Assembly: GCF_000424685.1 (NCBI RefSeq)
Contig: NZ_AUKJ01000018.1
Span: forward strand, 1-64,000
DNA length: 64,000 nucleotides
Direction of reading: 5' to 3'
From: Methylococcus capsulatus str. Texas = ATCC 19069
GTDB lineage: Bacteria; Pseudomonadota; Gammaproteobacteria; Methylococcales; Methylococcaceae
Below, piece after piece: positions 44,088 to 52,739 of the stretch (position 1 is its first letter; every line of letters starts with the position of its first letter). Under the pieces are notes generated by a model. That model saw only the letters and a list, made by a program, of their open reading frames with translations, was not told where the DNA came from and did not search any database. A program made the translations under genes and the position numbers.

Positions 44088-45452
44088 TCAGGCGACCAGT
44101 CGGTAACACGGCTCGTATTTCGTCCCCGGCAGCTTCATTCTCTTCTGCGCCACGAACGTCGCGAGCAATTCGTCCAGGGGATCGAGGATCGAACGGTCGC
44201 CGCGGATCTCGAACGGCCCTTCCTGCTCGATCCGGCGGATGCCGTCGGCCTTGACGTTCCCCGCGACGATCCCGGAGAAAGCCCGCCGCAGATTCGCCGC
44301 CAGCGCATGAGGAGGCTGGTTCCGGTGCAGGGCGAGGCCGGCCATGTTTTCGTGGCTCGGCACGAAAGGCGTCTGAAACGCCGGTTCGAGGTGAAGCAGC
44401 CAGTTATAGTAATAGGCGTCGTCATGGTGGCGCCGGAACTGCCGCACCAGATCGATGCCTTCTTTCATCCGTCGGGCGACCTGCGCAGGGTCGCCGATCA
44501 CGATCTGGTAGCGCTTCCGTGCTTCCTGCCCCAGAGTCGCGCCGATGAAGCGGTCGATCTGCTCGAAATAGCCAGCGCTGTGGCGGGGGCCGGTGAAGAC
44601 CAGGGGAAACGGCAGGTATTTGTTTTCCGGATGCAGCAGGATACCGAGCAGGTGCAAAACCTCCTCCGCCGTACCCACACCGCCAGGAAACACGACGATG
44701 CCATGGCCCGTCCGCACGAAGGCCTCCAGGCGCTTTTCGATGTCAGGCATGATGACCAGTTCGTTGACGATCGGATTGGGCGGCTCGGCGGCAATGATGC
44801 CGGGCTCACTGATACCGACATAGCGCGGGCTCCGGATACGCTGCTTGGCATGGGCGATGGTGGCACCCTTCATGGGCCCTTTCATCGCACCCGGTCCGCA
44901 ACCGGTGCACACGTCCAGTCCCCTCAGACCCAGTTCGTGGCCGACTTCCTTGGTGTACTCGTACTCGCCGCGGTCGATGGAATGACCACCCCAGCACACC
45001 ACCATGTTCGGCGGCACATCGGGGATTAGGCAATTGGCGTTGCGGAGGATGTGGAACACTGCATCGGTGATGTGCCGCGATTGGGACAGGTCGAATTTGG
45101 GATCACCGACGATCTCGAAGCGGGTATAGACGATGTCCCGCAACACCGAGAACAGGTGCTCGCGTATCCCACGGATCATTTCACCGTCCACGAAAGCGCT
45201 CGGCGGGGGGTCGATGAGTTCCAGGCGCACGCCGCGCGCCGTGGGGAGAACTCGGATGTCGAAGTTGCGGTACTTATCGAACACCGCCCTGCTGTCATCG
45301 ACCTGGCCGCCGCAGTTCAACACCGCGAGCGAACAATTGCGGAACAGTTCGTGAAGAGCGCTCTCGCTGCTGTCGAGCAACTTCCCAACTTCGAGTTTGG
45401 AAAGGACTTCGAGACTGCCTTCCGGGCTGACCTGGACATTCATGGCTGACAT
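44088..45452 (-). CDS. ppnN: Nucleotide 5'-monophosphate nucleosidase
   Basis: PpnN (YgdH) family protein of 454 residues, which cleaves purine and pyrimidine 5'-monophosphates to base and ribose 5-phosphate and responds to (p)ppGpp in E. coli. The LOG-type catalytic motif PGGVGTAEE is present, with CTGCGPGAMKGPMKGA and FVRTGHGIVVF. Full family length including the N-terminal regulatory domain. It ends 6 bp from the SPOR gene on the other strand and has a 224-bp upstream gap. Confidence 0.93.
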   Translation of the reverse strand: MSAMNVQVSPEGSLEVLSKLEVGKLLDSSESALHELFRNCSLAVLNCGGQVDDSRAVFDKYRNFDIRVLPTARGVRLELIDPPPSAFVDGEMIRGIREHLFSVLRDIVYTRFEIVGDPKFDLSQSRHITDAVFHILRNANCLIPDVPPNMVVCWGGHSIDRGEYEYTKEVGHELGLRGLDVCTGCGPGAMKGPMKGATIAHAKQRIRSPRYVGISEPGIIAAEPPNPIVNELVIMPDIEKRLEAFVRTGHGIVVFPGGVGTAEEVLHLLGILLHPENKYLPFPLVFTGPRHSAGYFEQIDRFIGATLGQEARKRYQIVIGDPAQVARRMKEGIDLVRQFRRHHDDAYYYNWLLHLEPAFQTPFVPSHENMAGLALHRNQPPHALAANLRRAFSGIVAGNVKADGIRRIEQEGPFEIRGDRSILDPLDELLATFVAQKRMKLPGTKYEPCYRLVA

Positions 45453-45473
45453 GGGTTCAGGGGGCGGATAACC

Positions 45474-45482
45474 TGTGGATAA
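45474..45482 (-). promoter_or_regulatory. Perfect DnaA box (TTATCCACA) upstream of ppnN
   Basis: TTATCCACA on the minus strand, 22 bases before the ppnN ATG, with a weaker TTATCCG 8 bases beyond it. An AT-rich tract lies at about 45566-45592. One perfect box is not evidence of an origin; DnaA-dependent control of ppnN is possible. Confidence 0.4.
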
Positions 45483-45676
45483 CTTTGTGGGAAAAATGCG
45501 GGATATGCCCGAATAGCTCCGTCAACTGCCACGGCATCGCCGTCCCTCGTCTCGAGATTCTCATAAAATGACTTTTAATACAAATATTTGCCGACACGGC
45601 TTCGGCATGGGACAAAGACCTTCAACAAAACGGGGCGATCCGTACGATTGTGCACAACTCGCAGCAGAATGCCCTG

Positions 45677-46300
45677 TCAGCGTGCATTCCAGTCACACAA
45701 AGAACGCCATGCGGGATGGCTGTGAATGAGCCCCAGCGCCTGTTCGAGCAGACTCCTGCCCGGCTCGCGCCGATGCCAAGTGGATGCGCCGGATGGGTGC
45801 GGCAGCGGAATCAGATCCGTTCTTACCCCTCCGAGTTCGACACGGTGCCGCTTCCCCACAACGTCGCCGAGCTGCCCGAACGTCAGAAACCGGCTCGCCG
45901 CGAGCTTTCCCACCGGAATGATCAGCGCCGGCCTGAGCAGATCGAGTTCGGTATGCAGCCAGACCGAACACCGCTCGATCTCCTGCGGAGCCGGGACACG
46001 GTCTCCGCCCTTGGGGTTCTTGCCGGGAAAACAGCGACATACCGCAGCCATGTAGACCCGCTCCCGGAACGTTTCCTCGTCCAGGCCGATGTTCGCGAAC
46101 CAGCGGAACATCGTCCTGCCCGCCGTCCAGGCGAACGGCCTGCCCAGCGCGCCCTCTTTTGCGCCCGGCGCCTGCCCCACCAGGTACACCGGCGAGACGA
46201 CCGGCTGACCCACGACCACCGGCGGCACCATGTCCGGGCAACGGCTGCACCGCCGTAACTCGGCTTGATGGCGCTCTATCGCTTCCGTGACGTCAGTCAA
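45677..46300 (-). CDS. Uracil-DNA glycosylase family protein
   Basis: Protein of 207 residues from a TTG at 46300 that overlaps the opgH stop (TTGA). The start CSRCPD and later cysteines (VCRCFPGK, IERCSVWL) suggest a 4Fe-4S cluster as in family 4/5 glycosylases. The active-site block GQAPGAKEGALGRPFAWTAGRTM is the family 4-type GEAPG motif with Gln for Glu, followed by ALIIPVGKLA and the final PHPSGAS. Activity on uracil is likely but the exact subfamily is unsure. Its coupling to the glucan operon is unexpected. Confidence 0.8.
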   Translation of the reverse strand: MTDVTEAIERHQAELRRCSRCPDMVPPVVVGQPVVSPVYLVGQAPGAKEGALGRPFAWTAGRTMFRWFANIGLDEETFRERVYMAAVCRCFPGKNPKGGDRVPAPQEIERCSVWLHTELDLLRPALIIPVGKLAASRFLTFGQLGDVVGKRHRVELGGVRTDLIPLPHPSGASTWHRREPGRSLLEQALGLIHSHPAWRSLCDWNAR

Positions 46301-48336
46301 TGGCTTTCGCCCCGGCTCCAGGCAAGGGTGTGCAGCCGCATCAAGGTATCCGGATCGGAAACGAGGCTGCGCTTCTCTGCGCTGGAAAGCGTTTCCGGGC
46401 CTTCCTCGACCAACTGATACATCAGTGCATGCCGTTGGTGGCGCAGACGCTTCTTCGGAAGCCGCTGAGGAAGCAATGCCGCATGCAATGCACAGGCGGC
46501 GGGATCGACGATCTTGCCGTAGCTGCTTTCTTCCACGCCGGAGTCGCGCTCGAGATTCCGATGTAAGAGTTCGATCACCCGGGGAGCCCGGGATTCCTCC
46601 GGCGTCAAAAACAGCCCAAGCCGGCGGGCGAGGAGACCCAACCCGGCGCTGCTGGAAATCATGGAGGTCGGTATGGCGAAAACGAGGCCAGCGAGGACCG
46701 GGGTGAACCACCAGAAAAAGCTGGGCACATAGTAATAGCTGAGGGCACCGGCGACGATGCCGACCAACGTCTGTCCACCGTGGGCCAGAAACGCCTCCTT
46801 GAAGCTCAAGCCATGCGCATCGCGTTGCTGGGGCGGCCAGCCCACACTCTTCCTCGCCAGAATGGAGATGACGAATTTGCTCTGGTAAAGCATCAGCACC
46901 GGCGCGGTGAAAATCGAGAACACGCTCTCGAAAAGCACGCTGAGCGTCACCCGGAAAACGCCCCCGAACGCCTTCAGCTTGCGGCGGTTGCGGGTAAAAA
47001 GCAGAACGAGGCTCCACAGTTTGGGCAAAAACAGCATGGCCAGGGTGACCAGGAGGACCGTCGTCATCTCGACGGCGTAGGACTCCGGCCAGACCGGGAA
47101 GATGTTGTCACCGAAAAAGTACACCGGCAGAGTCTGGCTTTGGATATAGGCCTCGAAACCGGTGATGAGCAGGAACAGCAGCCACAAGGGGGACGAGAGG
47201 TAGGACATGATACCCATCACCAAATGCAACCGGCTGATGCCGGAGAGTCCGCGGGCGAACACCATGCGGACGTGCTGAAGATTGCCTTGGCACCAGCGCC
47301 GGTCCCGCTTGGCGTAATCGATGAGGGTGGGCGGCAGTTCTTCATAGCTGCCGGCAAGCTCGTAGGCCAGCCAGACTTCCCAGCCCGCCTCCCGCAGCAG
47401 GGCAGCCTCGACGAAGTCGTGGCTGAGGATTTCGCCACCGAAGGGCTCGCGGCCCGGCAGCCTGGGCAGGCCGCAATGTTTCACGAACGGCTGCATGCGG
47501 ATGATGGCATTGTGGCCCCAGTAATTGCTGTCGGCGAGCTGCCAGTACGACGACCCGGCGGTGAAGATGTCTGAATACAGACTGCTGGCGAACTGCAGGA
47601 TCCGAGCGAACAGCGACTTCTGATTGACCGGGAGCGGTGGAGACTGGATCAGCGCGACGTTGGGATGCGCCTCCATCAGATCCACCATGCGCACCAGCGT
47701 CTCGCCACTCATCAGACTGTCGGCATCGAGCACGACCATGTAACGATAGCGGTTGCCCCAGCGATGGCAGAACTCCTCGATGTTGCCGCTCTTGCGGGCG
47801 ATGTTCTTTTCCCGGTTGCGGTAGAAAATGCGCCCGTGCCCGTCGAACTCCTCGCACAGCCGGTACCAGCGAGTCTCCTCCTGAATCCAGATCTCCGGGT
47901 CGCGGGTATCGCTCAGGATGAACAGTTCGAAACCCTCGGAACGCCCGGTTTCCAGCAGGGATTGCCAGATCGCCGCCAGGCCGGAAAACACCCGCTGTGG
48001 ATCTTCGTTGTAGATCGGCATGACGATGGCCGTCCGCAGCGGCGTCGCCTCCGGCTCCGGCGACGCCGTCGGCGGCAAACGGCCGATCGACTGGCCGTCG
48101 CCGCCGAACAGCAGGACCAGAAAACCGATCGTCGCAGTCCAGAACGACGTGCTGATCCACAGGATAAGCAGTGTATAGAGCAGCAGCAGCACGAGTTCCT
48201 GCGGCGTCAGGCCGTTCTGCTGGAAGGCACTGGTGATCATGAACATGGCGGCGAAGGTGGTCAGCGTCACCAGGGTCAGGAACACGGTTCGACGGAACAG
48301 CCTGGGCCGGCGGGGCATCGGCGAATGAACGGCCAT
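46297..48336 (-). CDS. opgH: Osmoregulated periplasmic glucan glucosyltransferase
   Basis: Inner-membrane GT2 glycosyltransferase of 679 residues that makes the beta-1,2 glucan backbone. Seen: N-terminal spans, MPIYNEDPQRVFSGL, the DxD-type VVLDADSLMSG, SHDFVEAALLREAGWEVW and the RDRRWCQGNLQHV (QxxRW-like) motif, then several C-terminal spans. It is about 170 residues shorter than E. coli OpgH (847), lacking most of the N-terminal cytoplasmic extension that binds FtsZ there. A small helical protein gene lies directly upstream, between it and opgG. Confidence 0.94.
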   Translation of the reverse strand: MAVHSPMPRRPRLFRRTVFLTLVTLTTFAAMFMITSAFQQNGLTPQELVLLLLYTLLILWISTSFWTATIGFLVLLFGGDGQSIGRLPPTASPEPEATPLRTAIVMPIYNEDPQRVFSGLAAIWQSLLETGRSEGFELFILSDTRDPEIWIQEETRWYRLCEEFDGHGRIFYRNREKNIARKSGNIEEFCHRWGNRYRYMVVLDADSLMSGETLVRMVDLMEAHPNVALIQSPPLPVNQKSLFARILQFASSLYSDIFTAGSSYWQLADSNYWGHNAIIRMQPFVKHCGLPRLPGREPFGGEILSHDFVEAALLREAGWEVWLAYELAGSYEELPPTLIDYAKRDRRWCQGNLQHVRMVFARGLSGISRLHLVMGIMSYLSSPLWLLFLLITGFEAYIQSQTLPVYFFGDNIFPVWPESYAVEMTTVLLVTLAMLFLPKLWSLVLLFTRNRRKLKAFGGVFRVTLSVLFESVFSIFTAPVLMLYQSKFVISILARKSVGWPPQQRDAHGLSFKEAFLAHGGQTLVGIVAGALSYYYVPSFFWWFTPVLAGLVFAIPTSMISSSAGLGLLARRLGLFLTPEESRAPRVIELLHRNLERDSGVEESSYGKIVDPAACALHAALLPQRLPKKRLRHQRHALMYQLVEEGPETLSSAEKRSLVSDPDTLMRLHTLAWSRGESH

Positions 48337-48351
48337 GCGGGTCCTGATGAA

Positions 48352-48831
48352 TCAGACGGATTTGAAGAGAAAGAAGCGAAGCTTCTGCGGCTGCATCGAC
48401 GCGGGCGCCTCGGGCGGCTGAGCCTGGGGAAGGTGTCTGGACAGACGCGAGGCCAGCGCCGGATTGGCCGAGGCAGTCAGGTAGACCTCGTCGGCAGTGA
48501 CCCCCGCATCGGCCAGCAGCAACGCGGCGCGCGCAGCCGCGATCAACGCCGGCTCGCGACCGGCATTCACGCCCAGCGCCCGCGCCAGCGCCTGATCCAG
48601 GCGCCGCTGGGCTTCCTCGATGGCGCGCCGCGACAGCTCGGCCGGGTCGTGTCGGGAGACGCGCCGGCGAGCCCGTTCCACGCATTCCGCCGCCAGCCTT
48701 TCGATGAGGGCTGGATCCTGGAACCGAAGGCGCCGTAGATAAGATCTGACTGTTTCCCCGGTCTCGCAAGCACCGTGCGCGGTGGTATCGGCTGCCATGG
48801 CCGCAGAAACGGCCGCCGGCTCGGCACTCAT
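48352..48831 (-). CDS. Small helical protein between opgG and opgH
   Basis: Protein of 159 residues, unrecognised. ATG 48831 overlaps the opgG stop (ATGA), which decides the start; an ATG at 48843 is possible. Strongly charged amphipathic helices (TVRSYLRRLRFQDPALIERL, AEECVERARRRVS, AIEEAQRRLDQALARAL), no signal peptide or membrane span, and a C-terminal QPQKLRFFLFKSV. opgH starts 15 bp downstream. It may replace the N-terminal cytoplasmic region missing from this OpgH (inference from position; no sequence similarity to that region is evident). Confidence 0.75.
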   Translation of the reverse strand: MSAEPAAVSAAMAADTTAHGACETGETVRSYLRRLRFQDPALIERLAAECVERARRRVSRHDPAELSRRAIEEAQRRLDQALARALGVNAGREPALIAAARAALLLADAGVTADEVYLTASANPALASRLSRHLPQAQPPEAPASMQPQKLRFFLFKSV

Positions 48832-50432
48832 TGAGCACTCCATTGATACAGCCAGGTCTCGGTGAGCACGTCCTTGCCTGCACGCAGCACCGCACGCAAC
48901 TCGACGGGATCCTTATCCTTCTCAGGCTCCAGCTCGAAGCTCAGGCGCCAGGCCCCGGTCTCGGTGTTCTTGTGGACCACCGTGTCGCGGATCGAGCCCG
49001 AAGAGGTGCCAACGTCCGCTTCGATCTTCGCGTCCTCGCCGTACAGTCTCAGGGTTTCGCTGGCGAAATCGACCACGAACTTGCGTCTGCCGGCTTCCTG
49101 GGCATTGGTGCCACCCGCACCGATCCGGGTCGCCTGGACCTTGCCGGAACGTGGCGCCATCAGCTCGTCGGAAGTGAAATGCAGCCGGTACGAGAAGCTC
49201 ATCTCCTTGCCCGCATCGACCGGCTGATCCGGCACCCAGAACGCGACGATGTTGTCGTACTTCTCCGCATCGCTCGGAATCTCGATGAGATAAATCGCAC
49301 CGGGACCCCAATCACCCACGGCTTCGACCCAGGACGTCGGCCGGCGATGATAATTCGCCTCCAGATCCTGATAATGGTCGAAGCCGCGGTCGCGCTGGAG
49401 CAAGCCAAACCCGTTGAACTTCTCGTCCCGGAACACGCTGATCCGCAGATGGCGAGGATTGTTCAGGGGACGCCAGATCCACTCGCCGTTGCTGCGAGAG
49501 ATAAGCAAGCCGTCCGAGTCATGGACTTCAGGGCGGAAGTCGTCCGCGAAACGGTCGGTGTTCTCGCCATGGAAGAACATGCTGGTCAGCGGCGCTATCC
49601 CCAGACGCTCGACCTTGCGGCGGAAATAGAGATGATGGGTCACGTCCAAGGCGGTATCCAGGCCCGGTCGCAGCACGAAGCGATAGGCACCGGTGACACT
49701 GGGGCTGTCCATGAGCGCGTGGATGACCAGCTCAGACCCACCCGGGGCCGGTTTTTCGATCCAGAACTCCCGGAAGACCGGAAACTCTTCCGCCTTGGTG
49801 AGCCCGGTATCGACCGCCAGCCCCCGGGCCGAAAGGCCGTACGTCTGGCCCAGACCCACGGCGCGGAAATAGCTGGCGCCCAGGAAGACGGCGGCTTCAT
49901 CGAAAACGTCGTTGCGGCGCAAGGGGTAATGGAAGCGGACACCGGCAAACCCGAGGTCGGCATCGAGCGGGCCCGGCAGCGGGTTCTTGCCGAAGTCGAA
50001 CAATTCCGGCGAATAAGCCAGGCGTGTCGCTTCGCCGTTGCTGACCACGTTGATCATGACCCGGTCCTTGAACATGAATCCCCGATGGAACAGCTGGATC
50101 TGGAAGGGCAGCCCCTCGTCGCGCCACAGCGCCTTTTCAGCCTTGAAGCGGATATCGCGGTACTGATCGTAGTCCAGTTTGCCGAGGAATTCCGGCACAC
50201 CGCCGTCGTCACGGACATAGGGTTGGGCTGCCAGGGCACGGGCGCGCCGTTCAACCACATCGAAACCAAAAGGCCTGTCTTCCTCTGTGGCCGGAGGCAG
50301 GGGGGTGGAACTCGGGAGCGGTACCGGTGCGGGCTGTCTCGCCGGGCCTGCGTGCGCCAAACCGCCGGCCCATGCCAGGCACAGATACAGGAGCATCCCG
50401 GTGCGTCTGTTCAATGGAATCGTTCTCGCCAA
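48828..50432 (-). CDS. opgG: Glucans biosynthesis protein G
   Basis: Periplasmic protein of 534 residues needed for osmoregulated periplasmic glucan branching or backbone processing. Signal peptide (MLLYLCLAWAGGLAHA, cleavage near residue 29), then the OpgG/OpgD fold: PFGFDVVERRARALAAQPYV, YRDIRFKAEKALWRDEGLPFQIQLFHRG, AVFLGASYFRAVG, ISRSNGEWIWRPLNNP and FHGENTDRF. First gene of opgG-orf-opgH-udg. The start at 50432 includes a short basic stretch before the hydrophobic core; ATG 50396 would remove it. Confidence 0.95.
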   Translation of the reverse strand: MARTIPLNRRTGMLLYLCLAWAGGLAHAGPARQPAPVPLPSSTPLPPATEEDRPFGFDVVERRARALAAQPYVRDDGGVPEFLGKLDYDQYRDIRFKAEKALWRDEGLPFQIQLFHRGFMFKDRVMINVVSNGEATRLAYSPELFDFGKNPLPGPLDADLGFAGVRFHYPLRRNDVFDEAAVFLGASYFRAVGLGQTYGLSARGLAVDTGLTKAEEFPVFREFWIEKPAPGGSELVIHALMDSPSVTGAYRFVLRPGLDTALDVTHHLYFRRKVERLGIAPLTSMFFHGENTDRFADDFRPEVHDSDGLLISRSNGEWIWRPLNNPRHLRISVFRDEKFNGFGLLQRDRGFDHYQDLEANYHRRPTSWVEAVGDWGPGAIYLIEIPSDAEKYDNIVAFWVPDQPVDAGKEMSFSYRLHFTSDELMAPRSGKVQATRIGAGGTNAQEAGRRKFVVDFASETLRLYGEDAKIEADVGTSSGSIRDTVVHKNTETGAWRLSFELEPEKDKDPVELRAVLRAGKDVLTETWLYQWSAQ

Positions 50433-50645
50433 GAGAGTTGCAAAAAAACCAATCGAGTGCCGGCACGCCGCCGGGCGGGGAGATCTACGGATGGAGCGAC
50501 GCCCCTCAGGACGCCCGGCGCATCATCACCAGCGGCATCACAAAAATGCTCACGCGTTGGCACATCGTGCCGTTCATAGTATACAACGGGGTGTCCATTA
50601 CCTGAACTTGAACCCCTGCCATCCACACGCACGAGAGAGAGGCTT

Positions 50646-51146
50646 GTGAAAGAGCTGCTATTGATCCGGCATGCGAAATCCGCCTGGGACGACGCATCGC
50701 TCAGCGACCGCGACCGGCCGCTCAACAAGCGCGGCAAGCGCGATGCCCCCTTCATGGGGAGTCTGTTGCGGTTCAGAGGCATGGAACCCGATTGCATGGT
50801 GTCCAGCCCCGCGCGGCGGGCGCGGAAAACCGCCCACCTCATTGCCAGCAAAGTCGGCTACGACAAAGACTCCATCGTCATCGCGGAAGAACTCTATCTC
50901 GGCGGGACGAGGGCCATCGTGGAATTGGTGCGGGCGCTGGACGACAAGAACGGGCGGGTGTACGTGATCGGCCACAATCCCGACCTGTCGGAAGCCGCTT
51001 CCTGCCTTATCGGCGAAAGTCTGGGACAGATACCCACCTGCGGCATCGTGGCGATCGAATTCCCGCTCGACAGTTGGGCGCATGTCATGGAAGGCGCCGG
51101 CCGGCTGAAATTCTTGGACTACCCGAAGAAACACCTGTCACCCTGA
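50646..51146 (+). CDS. sixA: SixA-like phosphohistidine phosphatase
   Basis: Histidine-phosphatase family protein of 166 residues: RHAKS at residues 8-12 holds the catalytic His, SSPARRARKTA the phosphate-binding Arg, and YVIGHNPDLSE the second catalytic His. SixA removes phosphate from HPt domains or PTS proteins. GTG start is supported by GAGAGAGG just upstream. It faces the PstS-like gene with 13 bp between stops. Confidence 0.88.
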   Translation: MKELLLIRHAKSAWDDASLSDRDRPLNKRGKRDAPFMGSLLRFRGMEPDCMVSSPARRARKTAHLIASKVGYDKDSIVIAEELYLGGTRAIVELVRALDDKNGRVYVIGHNPDLSEAASCLIGESLGQIPTCGIVAIEFPLDSWAHVMEGAGRLKFLDYPKKHLSP

Positions 51147-51159
51147 AGGCCCGGGTTTG

Positions 51160-51615
51160 TCATGGCGGCTCGCCGAGGTCGCCCGTCGACGGGATCCGCA
51201 ACAGGATCTTCACTCGCGCATCGGCCTGGGCTTGCCGCACATAGCCGATGGCCGCCGGCGTGGCAGCGACGAACCGGAGCACGGCCTCCTCGGACGAGAG
51301 CACCTCAGGCGGATTGATGCCCTGGAAATACTGCTCGTTCCAATATTCCTCCATGTCCTCGGGCAGGGCGTCGAACACGGCGAGCGAGAAGAGCCGGCGC
51401 AGAGGATGCGCGGGAGGTAGGTTCACCGGAATCCAGCGGTCGCCATACGCGTTCACCATGCTCTTGCGCTTGAAGATGAGCTTGACCGTGTCGAGGGACA
51501 GCTTGTCCAGACGGCTTCCGGCTGCGGCGACCACGGCTATGGATTCCCCCGCCCAGGGAAACGCCTGCCAGGATGCGAGAACAAGGATGAGGAGCAACCG
51601 GCACACGGCGATCAA
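51160..51615 (-). CDS. Short PstS-like periplasmic protein
   Basis: Protein of 151 residues with a signal peptide (cleavage near AGES) and a single lobe of the phosphate-type substrate-binding fold: LDTVKLIFKRKSMVNAYGDRWIPVNLP, EEYWNEQYFQGINPPEVLSSEEAVLRFVAATPAAIGYV. Full PstS proteins have two lobes and over 300 residues, so this is more likely a sensor or accessory protein than a transporter subunit. Start overlaps the porin stop; both are probably made together and may work with the divergent two-component system. Confidence 0.8.
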   Translation of the reverse strand: MIAVCRLLLILVLASWQAFPWAGESIAVVAAAGSRLDKLSLDTVKLIFKRKSMVNAYGDRWIPVNLPPAHPLRRLFSLAVFDALPEDMEEYWNEQYFQGINPPEVLSSEEAVLRFVAATPAAIGYVRQAQADARVKILLRIPSTGDLGEPP

Positions 51616-52628
51616 AACAACACCGCAAACGACCCGTACAGACCGTCCGGAGCCGAAATTTCGTTATGGCTGCCGATCCGGTACTCCACCTTCCAAACCA
51701 ACGGTGGGACGGGTCGGAATGCCAGTCCGAACACGCCCAGCTGCCCGGCTGGCTGCTGTACCTGATCGAAATACTCGTAGCGCCCGATGGCGTACCAATG
51801 GCTTACCAACGGTGCCACCCCCTGCACAAAGCCCTGGTACAGACCTTGGAGCCCGCCGTTCCGGTATACCCACTCGGTGTTGAGTTCGAACCGGCGGTAA
51901 AACCAGGCCCCTTCGACGCCGACGAGGTTGAAGCGGTGGCTGGGATCGTCATGCAATTGGTAATTGACATAGGACAGCCCCAGCTCCAGGTTGTCCGCCA
52001 ACGAATAAAGCCAGTGGGAACCCAGAGCATTGTCGAACGGATCAGCCGAGCGATACGGATCGAGGTCTTCCGTCAGGTCGGCATAAAAGGCATAGTCCAT
52101 GTGCCGATCCAACACGGGGAAACCGCCGTGCAGCATCAGGCCGGTGGCATGCTTGGAGAACAGATCGTAGGTCGCGACCGGCCGTGTCGTGGTCCAGGTC
52201 AGGGGGCTGGCGTGGAGCAGGTTCCAGCGGCCAACGGGGGTCAGAAACTTGCCGAAACGTAACGAGAACAAATCGTCGAACAGCCGGTCGATGTACAGAC
52301 GTTCGAGTTCGAAATGCGCGTTGCGGGTACTGAAACCCTGGTTCCCCCCCGCGGTCAGCGCTTCGCCCACTTCGGTTTCCGAAAAGAAGCGCCAGTGCGC
52401 GTGGTCGGTCCAGGTCGTGAAAAGGCTGAGATCGCTGACGCTGAATTCCCATGGGCCGGGACTCGGCGCTCCCGCTTCGACGCTGGCATAACCGCCGAAG
52501 CGGATGCCGGTATCCCCTACCGCCAAACCCCGCCCCAGCTGATAGCTGGAGCCATCGCCGCCTGGTTCGGCCCGCGCGGCGGACAGGACAAGAACCGAGA
52601 GGAGAAAGAGAAGGAGTCGGGCGAGCAA
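51612..52628 (-). CDS. Putative outer-membrane porin
   Basis: Protein of 338 residues with a signal peptide (LLLFLLSVLVLSAARA) and an alternating beta-barrel pattern throughout (HWRFFSETEVGEAL, LFSLRFGKFLTPVGRWN, ELGLSYVNYQL, FELNTEWVYRN, WYAIGRYEYFDQV), ending in a C-terminal phenylalanine (AVLF) as expected for outer-membrane insertion. Substrate unknown. It is 111 bp from the divergent sensor kinase gene. Confidence 0.8.
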   Translation of the reverse strand: MLARLLLFLLSVLVLSAARAEPGGDGSSYQLGRGLAVGDTGIRFGGYASVEAGAPSPGPWEFSVSDLSLFTTWTDHAHWRFFSETEVGEALTAGGNQGFSTRNAHFELERLYIDRLFDDLFSLRFGKFLTPVGRWNLLHASPLTWTTTRPVATYDLFSKHATGLMLHGGFPVLDRHMDYAFYADLTEDLDPYRSADPFDNALGSHWLYSLADNLELGLSYVNYQLHDDPSHRFNLVGVEGAWFYRRFELNTEWVYRNGGLQGLYQGFVQGVAPLVSHWYAIGRYEYFDQVQQPAGQLGVFGLAFRPVPPLVWKVEYRIGSHNEISAPDGLYGSFAVLF

Positions 52629-52739
52629 AAGCTTGGCCGTCGGCGACAGGATGGTGAAAAATTCGGCCTGCGAAAGCAGGCTCCACAGGAACCACGAATG
52701 TTACATTAACTTCGCGAACCGGACTCTCCTTCCCGTCTC

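Noticed and set aside
45453-45676. Chromosome origin near the DnaA box
   Set aside because: Only one perfect box, no dnaA, gidA or parAB genes nearby, and no cluster of boxes.
48831-50579. 582-codon plus-strand frame opposite opgG
   Set aside because: Antisense shadow of a well-supported OpgG gene.
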